Source of the DNA: Voacanga thouarsii
Taxonomy: Eukaryota > Streptophyta > Magnoliopsida > Gentianales > Apocynaceae
DNA length: 64,000 bases
Direction: 5' to 3'
Assembly (NCBI GenBank): GCA_026120185.1
Contig: JANUWF010001468.1
Location: forward strand, 1,054,001 to 1,118,000
A model generated the notes under the pieces. That model saw nothing but the letters and a program-made list of their open reading frames with translations. It made no database searches and had not been told where the DNA came from. Positions 48,309-61,764 of the stretch are shown piece by piece. The position numbers and the translations under genes are program-made. Positions within the stretch are counted from its first letter, which is position 1, and each line of letters starts with the position of its first letter.

Positions 48309-48375
<67 letters not shown>
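48309..48375. repeat. (ATT)n microsatellite
   Basis: About 22 uninterrupted ATT units. Confidence 0.97.
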
Positions 48376-48597
48376 TTAATCTTTGATACTATACAAGTTA
48401 CATGAATACATTAATTTTATAATCACATATTTAAAATTAAACAAATGTCACAATATAACATTATTTAAATACTTTGATAAAATGATAAATTATATCAAAT
48501 GTGATTAAAATTTATTATATTTACCTTTTCAATTTTTATAAAAAAATCTAACAATTAAAATATTAATTTATAAAACTCATATATACTTTATAAATAT

Positions 48598-48885
48598 ATT
48601 TAAAAAATTAATCGAATCAATCCCTTAACTTTTACATTTTGAAAATTTAAATCTCTTTTTTTTTTAACTTTTTAAATTTCCTAACTATTATTTTTATACA
48701 ATTTTAAATTTTTTTAATTTATTAATCAATTGACAATTTGAGTAACAAAACTTAAAAAAAAAGATCAAACCCGCCCAAAAATAATAATTAAGAAATTTAA
48801 AAAGTTTAAAAATCTAAACCTCTAAAACATAAAAAAAGAATTGAATCATAAAAATTAAAAGACTGAATCGACTATTTTTTTAAAT
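48598..48885. mobile_element. inverted-repeat MITE, copy 2
   Basis: Terminal sequences (AAAAAATTAATCGAATCAAT at the left, GACTGAATCGACTATTTTTT at the right) and the interior CCTAACTATTATTTTT resemble copy 1, about 0.9 kb away in the same orientation. The two are diverged members of one small family. Confidence 0.55.
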
Positions 48886-48900
48886 CTAAAAAAAAATTTT

Positions 48901-49466
48901 AAAAAAAATCTGACCGCCAGTGGTACCAGAAAATAACTTGTAGCCTAGTGAATACCATTCGAACAGGGTTCACATGGTTTGCTCAGTACAAAGTGTACCG
49001 CTGCTGGACTATGTTCCTATGTTGTGTTTCCCTGTGGCTAAACATGAATGAAATGTTAAGGTTGTTCAATTTCTGGTTCGGCCCCTTACTATTCCATCGC
49101 CTCAACACAACAAAGATTATGATACATAAGATACAGACCTTGTCTAGTGTGCGATAAATTAGAATGATTTATGGAACCAAAAAAAAAAAGTATTAACTGT
49201 ATTAATTCATGCCTGCCTTGGACTCGAGATCATATGCAACAGTATTTCTCGTTAGCAGGTCTACCTTTGAGCCTGCAAGTACAGCATTGTCCAAAGCTCA
49301 GAACTCCAAATCACCCCTCAGAAGCCAACGCTACAAGAACTGATGCCAACAGCCTTCTAGCTAAGGCTTGAATGTTCCAGTTTGCTGGAGTTTTCTTCCC
49401 TGATGCAAGAAAAAGCAATCTGCAGTATGATGATTCTTCAGTCTTTGTTCATCAAGATCCTTCGGA
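48901..49466. other. 3' flank of the mannosidase gene
   Basis: Probably includes the 3' untranslated region of the minus-strand gene. Short frames here are unrecognised. Confidence 0.4.
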
Positions 49467-52400
49467 CTATTGTTGCTTGCTGTCTTTACTCTCTGGGGAA
49501 GTTTCTGTTCCTTGGTCACCTGGTTCGTGATTACTATTATCATGATCAATGTTCTCATATGATGGGGATGGAGAAGTTTCAGCACTTGGATTTGAGACCA
49601 ATATTACTGAATGGCTCTGAACTGCAGTCTCTCTTTGGGTTGAAGACTCCTCTTCAGGATTTGGCTCTGTTGAAGCTATATAAGATATGCCAAACCTTTG
49701 TCCGTGTGTTAGTCCTGGACAAAAACCCTGTTTCACATCTCGGTGTTAATGCTTGAAAAAAGAAAATAATGCCACAAAATATGAAGCAATTTGCTTCACA
49801 AGATTGTCTAACTATACATCTCCCATAATATGTTAAGTAGCTAAATAATTTGATTTGACAGATAAAGCAGAGAAAATAATCATAAGTGGTAATCAAAAGT
49901 TAAAAATAACTTACCAGATATTTGAAGAAATCTTAAGAGAAAAAATAGTATACAAGTAAATTTATCATCCAACGGTGGGACAAATTCAACAGGTTTTGGA
50001 CCTTTTAGTGGATTTGTGAAAAACTGCAGATTTGAGGGATGACAGTTTCCGAAAAGTTCACAGACATCAGCTAATTCTCTAGTGCTTAATATTTCTATTC
50101 TTTCTTTCCCCCATTATGTGTTTCCTCATATACTCTATTGCCTTCCATAGGTATCAATATCAGCAATATCAAGCTTTCTGCATCAGAGTGCTTTTTTATA
50201 TAATCCCTATTGTATTAGTTTACAAGAAACCCAGCAGCACCTCAAGTGTATACTCTATTGTTATAAGTACAAGGAAAGAAGACCAAGGATTATCGAAGAA
50301 CAAACCTTAATCAATCCTGAGACCGATTTTAAGGTGTGAAAATTGGAATGCGACATAGAAACACAAGCAGCAGAAGTTCTGTAGGATCCATTAGTTTCCC
50401 CAGCATCATTTGCGATGTCTGGAAAAGGAGTTTCCACTCTCAATTTGCTGCTATTACAGTATGCTCCTAAATAAGCACAATGTTCACGTACTAGTGATAT
50501 TTGTGGAGTTGCAGGTAACAAGTGACCTTCAGTACTGAAGATGTACCTGCAATTGGACATTTTTTTCCCCATGCAACTGGGAGTCAGACAATGTAATCAA
50601 AGATGCCTGTTAAATACTTTCAAAACATAATTTAGCAGTATTCCTGCCTGTATTTCTCTCTTTCTCTGTGTTTGTTTGTGTGCATATGTGGTTTCATGTC
50701 CAAAGCAGTATATAAATGAAACCAAAATTCACAGAGGGGAAAGCATGTTTTCCCACTTACTTGTATGGACCAGTCTCAATAAGGTTATCTGGGCCAGCAG
50801 CCAAATCAAAAAGAAGCCACAAGTATTTAACCTGAACAAATCAACATATATTAAACTGAAATATTTGGCCTGACCTGAATAACTACCAAAGAAAATGGTT
50901 TATTATAACATATTATGTATTCTTGGTCCCGTAATTTATGCATTATGAAAAGTTAAATGACGCAAGTCGCAATGGTAGCAGTCTGCAAATCATAAAACTA
51001 GACAACAGAGATGATCGAGATTTGACAGATAGAATCATTAATTCCCTTTTCAGGCATATGACCACCATAAATTAGAACCATTCTTTCAAAAGTAGCATCA
51101 GTTTAGTAACACAAAATGGACACAATTCCTTACAGTTTCTGCTAAGAAAAAGCTTTCCATGTGATCTTCCTGTACATGGGACTCAACATCTGATATATGG
51201 CAATATCCACAGGTGCATCGGGCACCATATTGGAGACTAGCAAGCATATCCCTTCCAGCATCAAGATACCTAAACAATTTATTTATAGTTTTGAAGAAAA
51301 AAAAATAGTGTACTTCAGATAACGGAATCATGCATGAGAAATCCAAAAACACACACACACATACACAGATGCAGAAGAAAAGAAGAACAAAAATGAACTA
51401 GGTAAAAGTTTTTGCAAGCAATCAGTGACAAGTGGTCTCACATGACCCACTCTGTCCCATTCTTATTGAAAGTACCATTTTGAATGAGATTTATAAAATT
51501 CAGTCCATTGTCAGTGTGTTAGCAACACCAATGAAAATTATGCTTCCAACTCATTCAAGTGCAACGCTTTTATGCACATGAAACATCTACTTAACAACTA
51601 AGCGTACCTCCCCAGTGAAAGAAGTCTTAGTGGTTTTTCAAAAGCATTTAGAGATGAGGAAAAGTAAAAGTAAAAAGCCTTGTCTTAGAAAAGGTGAAGA
51701 ACAAACCTGGGATCCCTTGTAGCTTTGTACAGCCAATATGTGCTCTCTATTAATTCAGGACGTAGTGGATAGCTTTTCTGACCTTGCTGCAGTAAAGGTG
51801 CAAGAGTAAGACAATGATGTTTCAAATGCAAACTAGAACTTGAAAGGATTCCAAAAGCAGCAAACCAACTCCGCAGCCAAAGAGCAAAAAAATGAGAATC
51901 ATAAACACTAGATGAGCTACAGGACCACTATAACAGAAATGGGCAATGAACATTTGCACGATAAACTTGGATCGGGAACAGGTGCCTGATTGTAGTAATA
52001 TTAACCTTCTCATCTCTCTGTTGCTACTCGTATATTAAAAAACACATGAAAGTTTGCTGAACCACATTTTTCATGATAAAAACATGAAACGGCATGCATG
52101 AATAAATTGCAGACTTGAAGATATACAGCCAGCTAGAGCTTTCAATCGCGCCAATTCAATGTGCAGCCATATGTGCAAGGGTTTGTAAGTTAGAGCGGAA
52201 AATCTAATCCAGTAAAATGAACAAATAGAACAATCTTAAAATTCGGATTCTAAGGTACCTGAACATTAAATGTTGCAAGATTAAAACCCTCAGGCGTGAA
52301 GCCATATCTTTTCCAAACACTAAAGAAGGCAGCGTGAGTACGAATCGCAGGCTCAATATCTCCGGCTAGAACCTTCCCAAAATAACATAATTAACTCTAT

Positions 52401-55400
52401 TTCTTTTCAATAAAGTTGTTATGAACGGTAGTTAAATACAAACGCAACAACAAATAATGCAGAAATCGATTTACCTGAAGGCCCGGCCAGAATGCCTGTA
52501 GACTGTTGAATAATGGCCAGACAAGTCCAGCAGAATTCATATTTACTTCCACATACCTATAAAGACCTTAAAAATATGAAAAAAAACCCACTTTTCATGG
52601 ATTCCGCACGAGAACCAAAAATTGCACTGTAGAACTAGTGTGATGATGAAAAAACCCAACAGACAAGAGGTTTTACCAAGGATCATTAAAAAGATAGCGC
52701 ATAGCAGCCTTATAAGCTTCTTGAAAGATGAATATATATTCTTCATCTCCAAACAACAAGTATGCCTAAAGTCAGTCAATGAAGCATTCACAGATCAAGC
52801 TCATGCCCAGAGAAGAAGTTATTAAACCCCATAAACTTGAAAACAATAGAGAAAAGAAGAATGATTTAGAAAATAAGACATTTAAAAGTAATATAATCCA
52901 CGTTAGATTAGGCAAATGGTAATGCCAGCACTCTATTGATAAAAACAGTTTGGAAAACAAATTTACTAGCTTGAGATTTTATATTATTATTGACAGACCA
53001 TAGCTGATACAGCCAATACCAGGTATCATGGTCAATTAAGGCATAATGCAGAAAATGAGGCATATTCCACAAACTCTTACCAACACAATCTGACTTTGGC
53101 ACTTACCAGCCAGAACCATGACATAGAGAAGCCTGCACTAAATAAGAATACCAACTTCATCTATCATTTAAACCATGATAGATAAGCAACAGAACAGTTG
53201 GTATCTCTTTCAAAAAACAGCAATTTTAAGCACCATTGAAAAGATAAGTGAACTACTGTCATAGTTTTAATGGAAAAAGAGAAAAAAAGAGGTTTGGAAT
53301 TGAACTAAGTAGAAGAATGGATGAATAGAAATACCATTTCAAGTTGAAAATGCATTTGAGGTGACCATTACAATTCAAACTGAAACTCACCTTTAGGAGA
53401 TATTCATAGAAGGAGTCTATACTCGTCCCTATTCCAGCATCCTGCAAATAACATAAAAGGATTTAACACCAACACGTCAAGAAAAAAAATTGATTCACAG
53501 ATTGGGAGGGCCAAAAGATTACAAATCAATGCCACAAGTTACTGCGTATGGCAGCACAACTAATGAATCACGAAGTCCAATTTGTTTGAACTATGTTCTA
53601 TTTGTATTAGTTAGTGATCAGAAAGCATTTTGAAGTTCACTTTTCATGAACTATTTGAGCTTGAAGTTATAGTTTTGTCTTCATAGTGTCTGTTAGGCTA
53701 AGTAACACAAACTCTAATGTCTGAACAAAAATAATCCTACAACTATATTTTTCATTCATATGATAGTATACCTTAATCAAGTTTTCCAATAACCCAATGA
53801 AGGATCAATATGCTATTCCTTAATAAGAAGAAAAGAATCACCAGAAAATTTTTTATGATGGTTATTTCCGATGGATGAGTTTTTTGAAAATTCAGCTTTT
53901 CGAAACCTAACTAACCCATTAAATTCTTACTCCCTCCCTTTCTTTTAAACTGTCGTGTAGGTTTTGGCACATAGATTAAGGAGTTCTTAAATCTATGGAG
54001 TTTTGACAGAAAAACACTAAATTAACCTCCTTCGAAAGTGTAGAATTGGTTTGACAAATTGAAAATCAATTAATGTCATGATTTAGTGAAGCAATAAATG
54101 ACAAGGCTAAATTTTTATTTTTTATTTTTAAAAAAAAGAGTAATAAATACCTTCTTGATTTTCCAGAATCTCAGATAATAAACAAGAAAAATCTCCAAAA
54201 CGACTTTTAAAAAAAGGGAGTGTATAAGAAGACAGCTTATAAACATTCAAGTTATCTTGTGTTATAAAAATGACAAAGTGAGATAGTCTGAAGGTAAAAA
54301 TCTTATATTGTGAGGCTTAATAACCCCTACAGGTTACCTTTTCCAACTTTCACAAAATAAAAAAGGAAGGATATAATTGTAACGATAAGATGACATAGAA
54401 TGAAGCGTGCAAAAGCCATCATTGTATAATACTGTTATTGAACTAAAAAGAAACGCAGCACATGAAGTAAATAAATTCACGCAAGCCAGCCGTCTCAAGT
54501 TGTACCTAAACTAGATACATTTGTAGGAAATGCAATTATTTGCCAATCTTATCATAAGCTAAGGTTTCCCCTCAATCCAATATTCTGCCTTTTTTCGTTT
54601 TCCTTTTTCTCCTTCATTCTGCAAAAGTCACTCAAGGAAAGGAATTTGATCACGTCATACAAGACCATCTATAACTTTGACAACTAAAAGTAAAGCCTTG
54701 CAGAACTAGTCATCACAACAATCAATGCAGTAGCACTCTGAAATACTGAGAAATTTTTTCCACCGTTTTTTCCACATGATATAAATTAAATCATACACTT
54801 GTCATCCAGTCAAAAAGTACAATGGCACAGAACAATAGGTAACTGGATTATTGAGAAAATCCATTTAACCAAGTGGTAACCAGAGTAACATTGGCCTTTA
54901 TTCTCATATAACAAAGGATTTATTGTTGTTCTATTGGTTATAAAAAGCTTCAGATCATCGCCTTAGTTCAGATCAGAATATGAAGTAATGAATAATATGC
55001 ATATCCTTTGACAAGGTAAGAAGCAATTTGTAGTAACCTTCTGTGTCCATTCACCAGAAAAAACGTCTATATGAGCACCAACTAGGTTGATCTTTGAACG
55101 GCGTGCCCATAATCCCCGGACAGCATTCTTTGTAACTTTCTCAAATACTGCATTCCATCCAGATAAATAAACAGGAGAGTACAAGGCAAAAGAATATGCT
55201 ATGAAGAAAGGAGTATTTATATGAAGGCAGTGAGAAATTTTGCCTTCAGAATGGTTGAACACTGCAAAATCAGTCTTGATAGATGGTCCATGAGTTTTGC
55301 TAATTGCTAATTACTTTCTGGATGAACATTTGACCATAAAAGTAGCTATATCGAATGGTTTGATAACAGTTCACATTATGCAAAACCAGGAAGTAACATG

Positions 55401-57569
55401 GCAATTAAAATAAAATTACATGATTAAATAGAATTATGGAAAAAAATAAACCATCAGTTAAACCTCTGGGCATATTTTGGTAAGACCTTAAACTATAGAA
55501 TAACCAGACTACCAAGAATATTAACGTAATTTTGAATAATTAAAAACTCATATATAGAATAAATGCTTTTTCCCTTTAACCTTTGCTTTTTTAAAATGCT
55601 GCTTCTCTTACCATTTACTGATGAACTGAAATCAAATATATGCACATATATCTTCATGTTAACTCCAATGAGTGAGTGCCTGGGAATTCCCATAGATCTA
55701 CTTAACTGAACAAGTGTTTCAATAAGGCACCTACTAGGAACTTTCTAGGCTTTTTTTTTTTTTTTGCTAGTTATGGAATCACCACAAAACAAGAAGTCAA
55801 AGGACTACAACCAAAAATCACATCAATGAAGGATTTTCCATATACAGATCTATAATAATAATAATCTAAAATATGTGTGTGCGTGTGAGCATTTGGGCGT
55901 GTGTATGAAAATCCTCAATGTCTATCTAAAGGAATCTCAGGAGGCAAATCTCATACAGCATAAGGGCCATCACTGATTGTTCCAAATATCTACCCTACAT
56001 ACTTCCTACTCTACTCTTGCCAAAATCAGGCTCAGCATTCATATCAAGTAGTCTATTCTGAAGATATATAGAGAGAGCATGGTACAAATAGCATTACTCA
56101 ACAGACCATGAGAAAGTTGACAAAATGTGAATCTTAAACATACAGAACGGAAGTCATAGTACTTACTGGGATCATTTGTTAAGCGGCTAAGCACCCCAAA
56201 TTCCAATGTCAGAGTCCCACCACCAGCTGTAGACGTTATCTAAGCATGCAGGAAACTCAGAATTCAAAATTTTTACCACGTGAACAACAATAACAACAAC
56301 AACAATGTATAGCCAAGTTTTCGTGAAGGCTGTCATAACATTGCTCCTCAACTTGCTAACTACTCAAAAATAAATAGATGCAATCAGTGGAAATGTTGCC
56401 TGCAGAAATATTTTGCTTGTTTGACTTGCTTTAGTACAAAGAAGGTGTGGACCTAAAGGATGTAGAATATATAAAAATCTGGCTACTTAAACATTTAACA
56501 GTGCATCCACTGCAATAGAATAAGTCACCACATTTGAAATCTCCAAATAATGTCCACAAGCAATTCGCCTACTCGAAATCTAAGCTCGGGAATCTGACTC
56601 ATTTATTTATTATATCCATTTCCATTACAAATTGTGGAAAAGTAAAGATTTTTTCCTTCTCCAAGGTGTCATCTTTTGCCCCATTCTTACTGATGAATAA
56701 TTTATTATATAGTAGTTACACTAAAAGATTTCAAGAACTTTGCACACCAAATTGTATGGTATTGTACATGAAACCAGAGTATAAATTTTCAATTCTAGTC
56801 AGAGCAGTGGTAGCAAAGTGTTAATATCCTAGCGTGTAATATGTGATTTGAAACTGGATACACTAACTGGATTATATAGCAATCAAATCTCACACTTTAA
56901 GAGGGGTAAAGAAAGTACAAAGAGGCTTTGCCTTGCTTTCATTTTCATCGACTCCATGCAATAGATTGACAGATCCGAATGGAATTCCTGGATCACATTA
57001 ACTTAACGATCAGTTCAGAGATTCATTGTATGTTTATTCAATATAAAATAATATGTAATGACTGAATTAAGACACTACAAATAATTACAACTTCATTCAT
57101 GTCTGTGCAAAATAAACTCAAATAAGCAGAGGGAAGGAAACCAGTTTCTAGCTCTGTCAACAGTGTTTTAATATGTAAATCAGAACAGAGCAAAAACAAT
57201 CAAATCCATAGAAGATAATGCATTTACAGCTAAGAAAGATGGCTACTTAACAACAGAAAGCATTCTAGGAGGTCTCTATGTTCTTTTGCTCTAAAACCTC
57301 GACCTCATCAATAGTCATCTAAGTGAAGAGAAAAACAGTAATTACATGCACAACAGCACCAGAATGATTCGCAATGCAAAAGGAAAGACACCATGAATTT
57401 TCAGGTATAATAAGAAAGTGTGAACTAAAACAGTAGTTGCTAACTCTTAGTCCAATTCCAGGCAAAACAGAGTGATACCTGTTGGAGTATCAAATGCAGG
57501 TAACATTCTTCGTGCCAAGTCCTCTGCCAACTGAAGTAATTCACCATTATAGGAAGGGATTCTCATGCC
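49467..57569 (-). CDS. MNS4-like: EDEM-type alpha-1,2-mannosidase (GH47), 3' part
   Basis: ER mannosidases of this type trim Man8-range N-glycans on misfolded glycoproteins and mark them for ER-associated degradation. Thirteen coding exons join without frame loss: 57569-57479, 56987-56932, 56239-56167, 55147-55038, 53441-53391, 52765-52677, 52556-52475, 52372-52259, 51786-51707, 51269-51134, 50831-50761, 50546-50306, 49727-49467 (stop TAG). They encode 484 residues. Family blocks in order: RRMLPAFDTPTGIPFGSVN, ITSTAGGGTLTLEFG, NAVRGLWARRS, DAGIGTSIDSFYEYLLK, PWYVEVNMNSAG, FFSVWKRYGFTPEGF, PLRPELIESTYWLYKATRDP, EDHMESFFLAETVKYLWLLF with a GH47 acidic residue, YIFSTEGHLLPATPQISL, CPGLTHGQRFGISY. 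The N-terminal 140 or so residues, including the signal peptide, lie beyond the window. The intron after 56932 starts with GC. MNS4 is preferred over MNS5 because of the IAA4-like neighbour. Confidence 0.93.
53931..54220. mobile_element. Stowaway-like MITE in a mannosidase intron
   Basis: TA then CTCCCTCCCTTTCTTTTAAA at the left, and TTTTAAAAAAAGGGAG followed by TGTA at the right, form imperfect inverted ends like Stowaway (CTCCCTCC). About 290 bp, in the intron between exons 55038 and 53441. The target TA is imperfect on the right. Confidence 0.55.
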
Positions 57570-58439
57570 CTGAAGTTTAAAAGGTCTTCCAATAAAAAAT
57601 TTTTGAGATGGCAATAAAATTACATTATCCAGATATAAGTTTCAAACTTTAATTAAACATTTAGAAGTTGTTCCATTTACCCTTTGATTCAATTAAATTA
57701 GTGCTCAAGTTTGCACATATTACTTTCACATCCCACGACCTAACAGCACTGATGTGACTTAAGGGACAATCACCTTTTGAGAATTCAGTAAATATTAGCT
57801 TTAACATACAAATTTTACACTCTCTTTGATTGTTTTCTCAGAGTAACTTCTTATTCCTGCTTCCCAGCATAGACAGAACTACCCTCCTCCCCCAAAAAAA
57901 ATAAAAAATAAAAATTTAGTGTTTTCTTTAATAGAATTAAAAAATTCTTTAAAAATTACATCCCCCCCCCCCCCCGCCAAAAAAAAAAAAAGAAAAATTA
58001 TAGTATTATCCTGTAACATATTTTCTTATATAGTTTGCCCTCCCAACCCCCCCCCCAATCCCATGTTCCTAGTTCCTTCCCTGCTTTCCAGCTACTATGG
58101 ATAAGCAGACATTGGTAGAGTGGTAAACCATAATTCAAGAAAGAATTGAGTTTTCTTAGTAACCATGCTGAATATAACAGTGAGACTAATATTAAACTGA
58201 GATTCCCCCAGGTAGGACGAGATTGGATCAATTCCTAGTTTACAAATTTTCTTAATGTAGACCAACGAATATGGTTCAGTTTATCTGACAAAGATGTATG
58301 CCAAGGGGTGAAACAAAAATTAGATAGTTGAAATCAAAAGCTAAAGTTAAGTTTCTAGGTGTTAAGTGATAGCTTAGTCAAATTCAATTTCCAGAAATAT
58401 TTGAACCAAGCCTGACTTTGGTGCTATTTAATTGTTATC
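57570..58439. other. mannosidase intron upstream of exon 57569-57479
   Basis: The family's preceding exon (VFETTIRVLGGLL region) was not found here or right of element D, so this is intron sequence extending past the window edge. Contains poly(C) at 57962-57975 and A/C-rich low-complexity runs. Confidence 0.6.
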
Positions 58440-58444
58440 TATTC
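58440..58444. repeat. left target-site duplication of element D
   Basis: TATTC, repeated exactly at 63300-63304. Confidence 0.85.
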
Positions 58445-58618
58445 ACTTAGCATATATAGCTGCACATATTTAGGAATTATAGCTGTAATTATTTCCTGTA
58501 ATTGTTTCTATATTTGTAATGTATAGTTGGCTTACCTTAAATAGGTCTAGGTATCTTGTATAAATACCTTGAGATATATGGAATAAACACAAGAGTGTTT
58601 TTCAGCCAATTATTAATT
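58445..58618 (+). repeat. 5' LTR of element D
   Basis: 174 bp from ACTTAGCATATATAG to CCAATTATTAATT; contains TATAAATACC near 58560 as a TATA box and GGAATAAAC near 58580. Confidence 0.93.
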
Positions 58619-58761
58619 TGGTATCAGAGATAAAGAAAAGACTTCCGCTGCCTCCTTTTCCCAAACCCTAGCCGTCATTGTCTCTTCCAAAACCAGCGCG
58701 GCACTGTGGTGACACTGTAGCGCGCGGGTACGATAGCGAATCGCACTGGTTATCATCTATC

Positions 58762-60075
58762 ATGGCTACCAAAACTGACAATGAAGCGGTCCCCGATAGC
58801 AAGAAACTCTCGACGGTGACCATTCATGAAACCTCTTCTCCAATCCATATTAAATTGGATGGTACTAATTATCATGTTTGGTCAAAGATTTTAGAGATGC
58901 ATATTGCTGGCAGAAAGAAGAAGGGTTATATTACTGGACGAAAGGCTGCACCTGCAGAAGATGATCCGGGTTATGATGAATGGGAAGCTGAAGATGCTAT
59001 TGTCAAGTCTTGGCTTATTAATTCCATGACTGATAATCTGATGTCACACTTTGTTCAGTGTGGGACATCTAAAGAAGTTTGGGATGCGGTTAAGAGGAGT
59101 TATCTTGATGTGTCTGACTCTTCCCAAGTCTATGAACTGATGAAGAGGTCATTCCAATTGCGCCAGGGTGGTCGACCTCTGCCGGAATATTACAACGAGT
59201 TGAATTCAATTTTCATGGAACTTGATTATCGTAGGCCCAATGACATGACATGTGCTGCTGATATTGAGAAACAAAGGAAGCGTATTGCCGAGGATCGCAT
59301 CTATATGTTTCTTGCAGGTCTTGATCACCATTTGGATCAAGTTAGTAGTCGTGTTTTGGCTACTTCCCCTCTACCAAGCTTGGAAGAAGCCTACTCTTTA
59401 GTTCATCGTGAAGTGCAAAGACAGGTCACTATGGGAACAGAAAATCATTCTGAAGCTTCAGCTCTAACGATTCAAAAGAGCACCTCTCAGTTGACTCCTT
59501 CTGTTCCTGTGAATTCTATCACTTCCAATTCTCGCTTCTGCACTCATTGCAATAGTCCCAAGCATACCATAGAGGTTTGTTGGAAGAAGCATGGATATCC
59601 GGAGTGGTATAAACTTAAACAAGCTGAGAGGAAAAATAAGAAATCTGCTCAGATTGCTGTTATTGATACTTCTCCACCTTCTGCTTCTCATATCTCTCAA
59701 GTGTCTACTCACCAAGGTAATTCTAACACTTGGGTTATTGATTCAGGGGCCACTGACCATATGACTAGTAATTCTTCTATCCTTGCCTCTCTAATGTCTT
59801 CACCTGTCAAGTCTGTACAAGTTGCTAATGGGACCTCTATGACAATTACAGGAGTCGGGAGTGTCTCAATTTCTCCTACATTCTCCATGTCATCTGTCTT
59901 ACTTGCACCTGCTCTTTCTAATAGTCTTCTTTCCATTAGTAAGATTACCAAAAGTCTTAATTGTTCTGCAATATTTGATTCCACTCATTGTATCTTTCAG
60001 GACAAACGTACGAAGAGGACGATTGGCATTGGTAGGGAAAGAGGCGGTCTTTATTACTTAGAGGGGGCTACGTAG
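58762..60075 (+). pseudogene. gag and protease of element D
   Basis: The frame is open from an upstream ATG at 58678, but ATG 58762 (MATKTDNEAVPD) is the more usual copia gag start. Gag region: PIHIKLDGTNYHVWSKIL, WLINSMTDNLMSHF, VWDAVKRSYLD, IYMFLAGLDHHLDQV. Zinc knuckle CTHCNSPKHTIEVC (CX2CX4HX4C, 59540-59581). Protease WVIDSGATDHMTSN (59731-59772). A TAG at 60073-60075 ends the frame before the pre-integrase region that normally continues it, so it acts as a nonsense mutation. Confidence 0.88.
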
Positions 60076-61764
60076 TTTCAATCTGAACCTAGCCATGGCC
60101 TTCAAGTAGAGAGCAAGTCATTTGATAGAGAGAAGATTCTTTTATGGCATTATCGTCTAGGGCATTAATCTTTTCTTCATTTAGAGCGTTTATTTCCAAA
60201 ATTGTTTCGCAATGTTGCTATCTCTAGTTTAAGATGTGAACAATGCATTTATGCTAAAAACCATCGTGTTCCTTTCAAAACTAGTTTCAATAAGAGTTCT
60301 ATTCCTTTTTCGTGTGTTTACACTGATGTATGGGGTCCTTTTTCTACTCCATCTGCTTCTGGCCATAAATACTTTGTGTCTTTTATTGATGACTGCACTA
60401 GAGTGAGCTGGGTATATTTGATGAAATCTAAAAGTGATGTTATACAAGTGATTCCTCAATTTTACAAAATGATTGTGACACGGTTTCATACTCAGGTTCA
60501 AGTTTTTCATTCTGATAATGGTCGTGAGTTTGTGAATCAATCTCTTACCCAGTTCTTCCTAGAACATGGCATCCTCCACCAAACAACTTGTTCCTACACA
60601 CCACAACAAAATGGGGTAGCAGAGCGTAAGAATCGTCATATCCTTGACGTTGCTCGGGCTTTGAGCTTTACTATGCATGTTCCTAAACGTTTTTGAGCTG
60701 AGGTCTGTCATGACTCGTCTGTCTTTCTTATTAATCGCAAGCCCGCTCGTATCCTTAATTTTCAAACCCCTTTACGGATGTTGTCACAATTTCACTCTAT
60801 CCCTTCTGCTCTAAATATTTGTCCTAAGGTCTTTGGTTGTGTATGCTATATTCATGTCCACTCTATATATCGGGATAAGCTTGATCCACGTGCTCTCAAA
60901 TGTGTTTTTCTTGGTTACTCTAATTCTCAAAAAGGCTATAAATGTTTTCATCCTCCTACAGGTAAATATTATGTTTCCATGGATGTTCAGTTTTGTGAAC
61001 AAGAGTCGTATTTTTCTGGAGATGTCTCTATGATTCCTCTTCAGGGAGAGATTAGTAGTAAAGAAGAGGAACGGTTATGGTTAGAAGAGAAGAAGTTGTG
61101 GATGTCGAGTAAGGGAGAGAACTCGGCTATTGTGGAGAATAAGGAATCTTTAGATGATACTTGTTCAGCTGAGGTTGAGTCTGAATTTAAAGAGGGAAAT
61201 GATGAAAGACTAGCTAGGTTATTTCAAAAAGGCTATACAAGAAGAAAACAGAATACCACTGTTATGCCTCCTCTTGATTCTAGTGCCCCTCTTGATGATG
61301 CTACCATGCCATCAGATGACTCTTCTACTATTAACCCTGAGGTATGTGTTTCTTCTCTTCCCACTTCAACTTCAGAGATAGATTCTACTACTTTGACTCT
61401 ACCAGTTATGGATCACGATCATGGTAGAAGATATCCCCTTCGTGAACGTAGAGAACCTGATAGGTTGGGTTTTTCCAAGTCATCTTTTAATGTCACTTAT
61501 CCTATTTCTGATTTTATTTCTTATCACCGTTTGTCTAACGCTCGTCTAGCTTTTGCTCTTCAGTTGTCTTCTGTGTCTATTCCTAGTCATTTTCAGGAAG
61601 CCCTTGGAGACCCTAAGTGGAAGATTGCTATGGAAGAGGAGATGAAGGCCCTTCAAAAAAGTTCTACTTGGGAGATGGTTGAGTTGCCACGGGAGAAGAG
61701 GACAGTAGGATGCAAGATGCAAGTGGGTGTTTACAGTGAAATACAAGTCAGATGGGACAGTTGA
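60076..61764 (+). pseudogene. integrase and RT start of element D
   Basis: Same frame as gag. Pre-integrase LLWHYRLGH with a TAA at 60166-60168, zinc Cys in CEQCIYAKNH, integrase Asp in YTDVWGPFST, Asp in HSDNGREF, Glu in GVAERKNRH, then a TGA at 60694-60696. After it come KVFGCVCYIHV, LKCVFLGYSNSQKGYKCF and the RT start (PKWKIAMEEEMKALQKSSTWEMVELP). A tandem duplication of GATGCAA (61709-61722) shifts the frame and leads to a stop at 61762-61764. Confidence 0.88.

Larger units (their letters stand above)
47256..48900. other. very AT-rich spacer
   Basis: No gene. Holds two related inverted-repeat elements and an (ATT)n microsatellite, listed separately. Confidence 0.6.

Noticed and set aside
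49654..49896. 80-codon minus-strand frame overlapping the last mannosidase exon
   Set aside because: The other frame carries the conserved CPGLTHGQRFGISY block and joins the previous exon in phase.
58678..58761. Upstream ATG at 58678 as the gag start of element D
   Set aside because: The extra 28 residues lie in the GC-rich leader and do not resemble gag N-termini; ATG 58762 fits better.
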